Position numbers and translations under genes: made by a program. From Rheinheimera sp. (GTDB lineage: Bacteria > Pseudomonadota > Gammaproteobacteria > Enterobacterales > Alteromonadaceae), in the NCBI RefSeq assembly GCF_020217005.1, contig NZ_JAIWOI010000149.1, positions 1 to 10,000 of the forward strand: 10,000 nt of DNA, read 5' to 3'. Positions 1 to 4,686 of the stretch are shown piece after piece (the stretch's first letter is position 1; each line of letters starts with the position of its first letter). Below the pieces are notes generated by a model that saw nothing but the letters and a program-made list of their open reading frames with translations, was not told the DNA's origin and made no database searches.

Positions 1-872
1 ACAGATGCACATTCACTCAAGCCATAGCCCTGATACACAGGTAAACCCAGGCGAGCCGCTTGTTGTAATAAAGCAGTAGATACATGAGCACCGCCTACGG
101 CGATAAATTCCAGAGAATCCGGTGCTTGCCAGCCTTGAGAACGGGCCATTACCAGTAACTGGAGCAATTCAGGCACCAGAATCAGACTTTTTGGTGCAGT
201 ACTGGTTATTAACGTCAGCAACGCCTGAGGATTAGTCAACTGACTACCACTAAAGCCACGCATAGCGTCAGGTGCAATCAACACTTCTCCCCCAGCTAAT
301 AAAGGGGCATAAATACCGGCAATATTTTCGAGCAAGGTGCTTAAAGGCAATAAACACAAATGTTTAGGTGCGTCCTGATTAATTCGCTGCAGCAGACTCT
401 GCGCAACATCCAATTGGCTTTGCGCCGATAAACACACCCCTTTAGGTTGTCCAGTCGAACCAGAGGTGAAGGTAATCTTTTGACAAGTCGCAGGAATCGC
501 TGCTCCCGGACTTTGCAACTCGCGTCTGTACAGCAATAAATCCCCGACCTGCTCCAGCAAGGTAAATTCTGCCCCTTGCTGCTCTTTATCTGAAATATAA
601 AAATCTGGTTCTAATTGAGTCATCACATGCGCCAGCTGACTGTCTGACAAGTAAGTAGGCAGCGGTACCAGCAGCAAATCAGCATCCAGACAGGCCAGAT
701 CCAGCAAGGCCCACTGCACTGAACTATTGGCCGCCAAAGCAATACGTTGCGCGCCGTAGCCCAGTAACAACTCCTGCCATAAATTTATTTGCTTACTGAT
801 CTGACTTTCTGTATAGGTCAGACCGGAAGCTAAATCACGCAAAACAGCGGTTTTTGGCAATTCAATCCGCAT
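1..872 (-). CDS. AMP-binding acyl-CoA/acyl-AMP ligase, partial (C-terminus beyond left edge)
   Basis: Adenylate-forming (ANL superfamily) enzyme, expected to activate a carboxylic acid, probably a fatty acid, as an acyl-adenylate with ATP. Only the first 290 residues are present; the C-terminal lid domain lies outside the window. The phosphate-binding A3 loop is at residues 136-146 (TSGSTGQPKGV) and the adenine-binding A5 motif at about 280-287 (YQGYGLSE). Between them, ENIAGIYAPLLAGGE resembles long-chain acyl-CoA synthetases. The start at 872 is preferred over an in-frame ATG at 878, because AAGGAG lies 7 nt before 872 but almost touches 878. This start shares a base with the upstream stop (TAATG), so the gene is probably translationally coupled to the hemolysin-family gene. 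I see no carrier domain in the visible part. The substrate cannot be told from this fragment. The family call is firm, the acyl specificity is inference. Confidence 0.9.
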   Translation of the reverse strand, partial: MRIELPKTAVLRDLASGLTYTESQISKQINLWQELLLGYGAQRIALAANSSVQWALLDLACLDADLLLVPLPTYLSDSQLAHVMTQLEPDFYISDKEQQGAEFTLLEQVGDLLLYRRELQSPGAAIPATCQKITFTSGSTGQPKGVCLSAQSQLDVAQSLLQRINQDAPKHLCLLPLSTLLENIAGIYAPLLAGGEVLIAPDAMRGFSGSQLTNPQALLTLITSTAPKSLILVPELLQLLVMARSQGWQAPDSLEFIAVGGAHVSTALLQQAARLGLPVYQGYGLSECAS

Positions 873-1588
873 TAACATTCTCCTTCCGCTAAACCTGCAA
901 CTAATTGATGCAGCTGAGGCCAGTGCTGATGAGCCAGGGTAGTCAATTTCTCATCGCTGTGGATCAGCCGGGTCACAGCAGCTAAATCCATCACGCAGAC
1001 TTTAGGATTGGTGTCGTAATAGCTGCCCCAACTGGCACCGTCTTCACCTAAAGCCTCAGCCTTCGCTTGACCAAGCTCTGTCAATTCAATGCCATGCCGG
1101 CTTAAAATACTTCGCACTTGTGTTGTCGCTGCACATAACAAGTAACTGAACTTCAACTGGTCCAAAGCGTAAGCCATTAACACAAACAGCTGTAACAAGC
1201 TCTGTCTGTTAATCGCGTACAAGTGACCAATTTCTATAAGTTGCGAGCGCTCTGCTTTTACACCTTGTGTTGCAAGCAGCAGCTCCACAGGCATAGGTAA
1301 GTATTGTTCGATAAACAGTGTCGTTTGTGCCGCACTACGCAGTCCAAGCACAGCTTGCCATTGGTTATCCCGGCTTACACCTAGCAAATTTGGCATAAAA
1401 CTATGCACGTCCGCCTGATAAGCCTTGGCAAAACCACTAGCGATAAACTGTTCTATAGAGGCGCGCTTTGCGTCTGATGCTTTAACCAACTGCAACAGCG
1501 CTTTGCCCTCTGGCACTGACAAAGTGGCAGTGGATGACTGAGGCAAACTAAGAGCAACAGACTGTTCGAACTGATAGGAAGACAACAT
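872..1588 (-). CDS. Thermostable-hemolysin-family protein
   Basis: A 238-residue protein with no signal peptide or clear membrane segment. It resembles the thermostable hemolysin (TH/delta-VPH) family of Vibrio and relatives. Landmarks are F-x-x-A-YQADVHSFMPNLLG in the N-terminal third, a central LFIEQYLPMPVE, and IEIGHLYA near the middle; this layout and length fit the family. The family name comes from lysis seen on expression of the Vibrio gene. The motifs look to me more like an acyltransferase/GNAT-type cytoplasmic enzyme, which is inference. ATG at 1588 is chosen because AGGAG lies 7 nt upstream; a GTG at 1594 in the same frame is too close to it. The stop overlaps the start of the AMP-ligase gene, so the two products probably act together, the ligase supplying an activated acyl group. 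A PmrA-type box lies 48 nt upstream. Family call is good, function unknown. Confidence 0.8.
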   Translation of the reverse strand: MLSSYQFEQSVALSLPQSSTATLSVPEGKALLQLVKASDAKRASIEQFIASGFAKAYQADVHSFMPNLLGVSRDNQWQAVLGLRSAAQTTLFIEQYLPMPVELLLATQGVKAERSQLIEIGHLYAINRQSLLQLFVLMAYALDQLKFSYLLCAATTQVRSILSRHGIELTELGQAKAEALGEDGASWGSYYDTNPKVCVMDLAAVTRLIHSDEKLTTLAHQHWPQLHQLVAGLAEGEC

Positions 1589-1635
1589 AAGCACACTCCT
1601 GCATACCGATTTAGCATGCAGTGTGATGGACGAAG

Positions 1636-1652
1636 CTTAAAGAAAACTTAAG
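1636..1652 (-). promoter_or_regulatory. PmrA-type response-regulator box upstream of the hemolysin-family gene
   Basis: On the minus strand the sequence reads CTTAAG-TTTTC-TTTAAG, an exact fit to the published PmrA/BasR pattern YTTAAK-N5-YTTAAK, with an 11-bp repeat period that puts both half-sites on one face of the helix. The inner half-site ends 48 nt before the start codon, so it would sit at the -35 position. Seventeen bases beyond it is only a poor -10-like hexamer (CATGCT, 1618-1613), consistent with activator dependence. No response regulator gene is in the window, so the link is by motif only. Confidence 0.5.
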
Positions 1653-1660
1653 ATTTTTGT

Positions 1661-1690
1661 TGTTTTGAAAAAAGATCTTTCTTCAACACA
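1661..1690. promoter_or_regulatory. Imperfect 30-bp dyad, possible operator
   Basis: Two 15-nt halves centred between 1675 and 1676 match at 13 of 15 paired positions; the core AAAGATCTTT (1671-1680) is perfect, with mismatches only at 1670/1681 and 1664/1687. It abuts the PmrA-type box on its upstream side. It could bind a dimeric regulator of the leftward operon, or be chance symmetry in AT-rich DNA. Confidence 0.3.
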
Positions 1691-1785
1691 TTAGTTAGTT
1701 GCAAGACCAGTGAGTAAGAGCCCATGCTGCTCAGGCTGTCATCAAGCGAAATCGCCACGGTTCACTGCCCTTCTCCTCGTCTATC

Positions 1786-1803
1786 AGCAAATAAATATTT
1801 GCT
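1786..1803. promoter_or_regulatory. Perfect AT-rich palindrome, 8-bp arms
   Basis: AGCAAATA and TATTTGCT are exact inverted repeats with a 2-nt centre (AA). The site lies about 50 bp upstream of the proposed -35 of the glucanase promoter, a position suited to an activator or a distal repressor site. No regulator is known to me for this sequence. Confidence 0.35.
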
Positions 1804-1828
1804 TTACAAACATAAACTTAAGCTCAAT

Positions 1829-1847
1829 AGGTTAATTTTATTAACCT
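1829..1847. promoter_or_regulatory. Perfect palindrome AGGTTAAT-N3-ATTAACCT
   Basis: Eight-bp perfect arms around TTT, ending 5 bp before the proposed -35 hexamer of the glucanase promoter. The symmetry, arm length and place just upstream of the promoter favour a transcription-factor site. The sequence differs from the LacI-type operator at 1883, so a second regulator would be needed. Confidence 0.45.
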
Positions 1848-1852
1848 GATAG

Positions 1853-1881
1853 TTGATATTTTTTCACCCTGCTAATACGCT
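1853..1881 (+). promoter_or_regulatory. Sigma70-like promoter of the GH16-receptor operon
   Basis: TTGATA (1853-1858, five of six consensus bases) is followed after 17 nt by TACGCT (1876-1881), which keeps the key T, A and final T of a -10 box. An alternative extended -10, TGC-TAATAC (1870-1878), overlaps it. Either puts the transcription start near 1885-1888, inside the LacI-type operator. The hexamers are seen; use as a promoter is inference. Confidence 0.45.
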
Positions 1882-1882
1882 T

Positions 1883-1896
1883 TGAAAGCGCTTTCA
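1883..1896. promoter_or_regulatory. LacI-family operator for the beta-glucan operon
   Basis: TGAAAGCGCTTTCA is a perfect 14-bp palindrome with the central CG expected of LacI/GalR-family sites, and it fits the cre-like pattern TGWAANCGNTNWCA at every position. It covers the predicted transcription start, so a bound repressor would block initiation and be released by a glucan-derived sugar. Such sites are common before sugar-use genes of Alteromonadales. The regulator gene is not in the window. Confidence 0.75.
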
Positions 1897-1959
1897 GACA
1901 GTGAACTGAGCAATAAGGCTGTTCCACATAATAACAATCCAACAGACAGGGAAAAACAA

Positions 1960-4611
1960 ATGAGAAAAAGAGCGACACCTATCGCCTTACTCTGTGCAGG
2001 CGTCACATTGACCAGCTTGTACGGTTGCGGCGGTGGAGCAGAAACAAAATCAAATTTCAACAATCCAGACCCGGTACAGCCAGTGTCGGATTGGGTGATG
2101 GTCTGGAATGACGAATTTACCGCCTCTGCTATAGATACAAAAAAATGGACACACGAAGTGAACTGTGCTGGAGGTGGTAACAATGAAAAACAATGTTATA
2201 CCGACAAAGCAGAAAACGCTTTTATCGAAAATGGTGTGTTGAATATAGTCGCCCTGCCTGCAGCAGCTAACGCTGAAAAACCCTACACCTCAGCTCGTCT
2301 TGTGAGTCGTAACAAAGGGGATTTTAAATACGGACGCTTTGAAATGCGGGCAAAATTACCTTCAGGTCAAGGCAGTTGGCCTGCATTTTGGATGATGCCC
2401 ACAGATTCAGTATACGGCGACTGGCCACGCTCTGGTGAAATTGACATTATGGAAGCGGTGAATCTGAAAGTTACAGGAGCTGACGGCATCACCGAATCTA
2501 ACGTTCACGGTACCCTACACTACGGTAAAGCATGGCCAAATAATTCCAACTCTGGCAAAAGCTACCTGTTACCGGAAGGTAAAAATCCGGCAGATGATTT
2601 CCATACCTATGCAGTGGAGTGGCAACAAGGCGAAATTCGCTGGTATGTCGATAACTACCTTTTCGCCACTCAGCGCCAATCAGAAGTGCGTTTTAATGCC
2701 AAAGGTGAGGCTGTTGGTCTGAAACACCGTGGCTGGTATACCGAATACTTTGATCAAAGCGGCGGTGAGTTAGAAACACATTGGGATGCAGCCCCTTTTG
2801 ATCAGAAATTTTTTATGATCCTGAACTTGGCTGTAGGCGGTAACTGGCCGGAAAACGTAAATAACAAAGGCATAGACGCCAGCGCTTTTACCAATGGTCA
2901 ACGTTTTCAGATTGACTATGTCCGGGTATATGAATGTGCTTCAAATCCGGCCACAGGAAAAGGCTGTGAGACCATCAGACCTGGGTACGATAAACTGAAT
3001 GATGCTTTAGTAGAAGGTAAAGCTCCGATCCCTTCCCCCCCTTCGTCTGGCATTGCGCAAAACCTGACTATTTTTGATGGTATACCCAATCCAAACTGGG
3101 CAGCGTGGGATTGCTGTGGAGGCTCCACGCCTGGTCTGGTGGCAGACGCAGAGCGTGGTAATGTGTATGAGTTTTCTGTCGGGGCCGCCCCTACTGTGAA
3201 TGGCTTTGTCAGTCGATCTGAGTTTATTAAAGACCCTGCAGGTAAAGCCACACCTTTTGATGCTTCTCCAATTATGGCCAGTGGTAGTATCAGTTTTGAC
3301 CTGCAGGTTGTTTCAGCTCCGTCCAATGCCGCTGCGGTCTGGAAATTTAAAGTGGAAAGCCTTGGCGCTACTACAGCAGTAGAACTGGATTTAGCTGCAG
3401 GGGGCGCTGTCCCAACCACAGGTCAATGGCAAAGTTACAGTTTCCCGTTAAAAGCTCTGGCTGATGCAGGGTTGGATCTTGCAGCCATTGATGTCGTAAT
3501 GATTTACCCGGCATGGGGAACCGGTGACGGAGCTGTATATCGTGTCGATAATGTAAAAATAGCTCAACCTAACCAAAGCTTACCAAAATTAGTCTTGTTT
3601 GAAGACGGTAAAAACCCCGATTGGCCTATGTGGGATTGCTGCGCTGGTTCTACCCCTACAGAAGAAGTTGACGACGCTGCCCATGGCATGACTGCTGAAT
3701 TTAAGCTGGGAGCTACTCCGACTGTCATGGGGTTCATCACCCGCCAGGCAAATGGTGGCTCTAATATGCCTTTTTATGCTACGGCTTTAGTGGACGGCGG
3801 TTTGATCCAGTTTGAAATGAAAGTGGTTAACGCTCCATCTGCCCCCGATGCCAGCTGGAAGTTTAAAGTGGAATCCAATAATGGTGCAGAAGCTGTAGAG
3901 CTGGATTTAACGGCCAGCGTAGAAGCTCAGTCGCCTGTTACAGGCCAATGGCAAACTTATAGCTACAAACTTTCGGATCTAGCCTCCGCGGGTCTGGATC
4001 TGAGTGCCATTGATGTGATTATGATTTTTCCTGCATGGGGTACAGGTAACGGCGCAGTGTACCGAGTAGATAATGCCAAAATATTTCATCCTGACGGTGA
4101 TGCCCCCTCTGCTAACGGCCTGACTCTCTTTGCTGACGCGGCAGCAGAACAGTGGGCTATTTGGGATTGTTGTGGTGGCACTGTACCTAGCGTAGAGCAG
4201 GATGATGCCATTCACGGCAGCACAGCACAGTTTGTGATTGGCGCAGCACCAACAGTCATGGGTTTATTAGCAGATGATGATGTGTACTACGACGCTTCAT
4301 CGCTGCTGGCCAATGGCGTAGTACGGTTTGAGATGAAAGTCGTCAGTGCGCCAAATAATGCAGCTGCGGTCTGGAAATTTAAAATTGAAGCTGGTGATGC
4401 GTCTTCGGCTGTAGAGCTGGACCTGTCTGCAAGTCTGGAAGGCGCCACTCCGGTTCCGGGTCAGTGGCAAACTTACACTTTCCCGCTACAAAGCTTGTTT
4501 GATAAGGGCCTTGATATCAGTGCTATTGATGTGCTGATGGTATTCCCTGCCTGGGGTTCAGGCGAGGGAGCAGTCTACAGGTTGGATAACGTCGTCATTA
4601 CAACCCCATGA
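1960..4611 (+). CDS. GH16 beta-1,3-glucanase (laminarinase) lipoprotein with three C-terminal binding-type modules
   Basis: An 883-residue secreted endo-glucanase, likely cutting laminarin or mixed-linkage beta-glucan at the cell surface. Residues 1-23 are a lipoprotein signal: MRKR, a hydrophobic core, and lipobox LYGC with Cys23, followed by glycine, which fits outer-membrane sorting. The GH16 domain spans about 43-326. It carries the signature GEIDIMEA, with nucleophile Glu160, helper Asp162 and acid/base Glu165, plus upstream WPAFWMMP and a closing FQIDYVRVYEC. A Pro/Ser-rich linker leads to three copies of a 160-166-residue module at 369-534, 544-708 and 721-880. The modules end in AVYRVDN-type strands typical of beta-sandwich carbohydrate-binding domains. 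ATG at 1960 is chosen for the signal peptide and the CAGGGA ribosome site; the in-frame TTG at 1882 falls in the operator. The TonB receptor follows after 75 nt, probably in one operon. Enzyme family is firm, exact glucan linkage is inferred. Confidence 0.93.
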   Translation: MRKRATPIALLCAGVTLTSLYGCGGGAETKSNFNNPDPVQPVSDWVMVWNDEFTASAIDTKKWTHEVNCAGGGNNEKQCYTDKAENAFIENGVLNIVALPAAANAEKPYTSARLVSRNKGDFKYGRFEMRAKLPSGQGSWPAFWMMPTDSVYGDWPRSGEIDIMEAVNLKVTGADGITESNVHGTLHYGKAWPNNSNSGKSYLLPEGKNPADDFHTYAVEWQQGEIRWYVDNYLFATQRQSEVRFNAKGEAVGLKHRGWYTEYFDQSGGELETHWDAAPFDQKFFMILNLAVGGNWPENVNNKGIDASAFTNGQRFQIDYVRVYECASNPATGKGCETIRPGYDKLNDALVEGKAPIPSPPSSGIAQNLTIFDGIPNPNWAAWDCCGGSTPGLVADAERGNVYEFSVGAAPTVNGFVSRSEFIKDPAGKATPFDASPIMASGSISFDLQVVSAPSNAAAVWKFKVESLGATTAVELDLAAGGAVPTTGQWQSYSFPLKALADAGLDLAAIDVVMIYPAWGTGDGAVYRVDNVKIAQPNQSLPKLVLFEDGKNPDWPMWDCCAGSTPTEEVDDAAHGMTAEFKLGATPTVMGFITRQANGGSNMPFYATALVDGGLIQFEMKVVNAPSAPDASWKFKVESNNGAEAVELDLTASVEAQSPVTGQWQTYSYKLSDLASAGLDLSAIDVIMIFPAWGTGNGAVYRVDNAKIFHPDGDAPSANGLTLFADAAAEQWAIWDCCGGTVPSVEQDDAIHGSTAQFVIGAAPTVMGLLADDDVYYDASSLLANGVVRFEMKVVSAPNNAAAVWKFKIEAGDASSAVELDLSASLEGATPVPGQWQTYTFPLQSLFDKGLDISAIDVLMVFPAWGSGEGAVYRLDNVVITTP
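3064..4599 (+). repeat. Three tandem protein modules (WDCC repeats) in the glucanase
   Basis: The modules lie at nt 3064-3561, 3589-4083 and 4120-4599, with a period of 175-177 residues. Each has, in order: L-x-x-F near the start, W-x-x-WDCC-x-G, a GA-x-PTV block, W-KFK-E, VELDL, GQWQ-Y, and AIDV-x-M-x-x-PAWG-x-G-GAVYR-DN. The vicinal cysteines are at residues 385-386, 560-561 and 737-738. Copies 1 and 3 share an exact 21-nt run (3331-3351 and 4363-4383), a sign of duplication or conversion. The fold looks like a beta-sandwich carbohydrate-binding module related to the C-terminal domains of marine glucanases and GH3 enzymes. I cannot assign a numbered family. Confidence 0.85.
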
Positions 4612-4646
4612 CAAGCACAGCTTTGGTCGCAAAAAACCTAGCAGCG

Positions 4647-4665
4647 GGGAACCAGGCTGGTTTCC
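4647..4665 (+). other. Intercistronic hairpin between glucanase and receptor genes
   Basis: GGGAACCA and TGGTTTCC pair over 8 bp, including one G-U, around loop GGC. No T-run follows, so this is not a standard terminator. It lies in the 75-nt gap and could protect the upstream mRNA from decay or change the ratio of enzyme to receptor. Structure is seen, role is inference. Confidence 0.45.
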
Positions 4666-4686
4666 TGTTAACACAACAGCATTCGA

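Larger units (their letters stand above)
1595..1959. other. Divergent control region between hemolysin-family operon and GH16-receptor operon
   Basis: A 365-nt stretch without a convincing gene. It serves leftward transcription of the hemolysin/ligase pair and rightward transcription of the glucanase. It holds, in order, a PmrA-type box, an imperfect 30-bp dyad, about 95 nt in which I see nothing, two AT-rich perfect palindromes, a sigma70-like promoter and a LacI-family operator, then a leader of roughly 70 nt ending in the glucanase ribosome site. An in-frame extension of the glucanase up to a TTG at 1882 is possible on paper, but it would translate the operator and lacks a ribosome site. 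Confidence 0.75.

Noticed and set aside
872..1588. A secreted pore-forming toxin
   Set aside because: Despite the family name there is no signal peptide or amphipathic pore segment, and the coupling to an acyl ligase argues for an enzyme.
1882..1959. Upstream in-frame extension of the glucanase from a TTG codon
   Set aside because: It would translate through the LacI-type operator and the predicted transcription start, has no ribosome site, and would bury the lipoprotein signal peptide 26 residues inside the protein.
2916..3419. Long open frame on the minus strand inside the glucanase gene
   Set aside because: Lies fully opposite a well-supported coding region, its translation shows no recognisable domain, and it has no own ribosome site or promoter that I can see.
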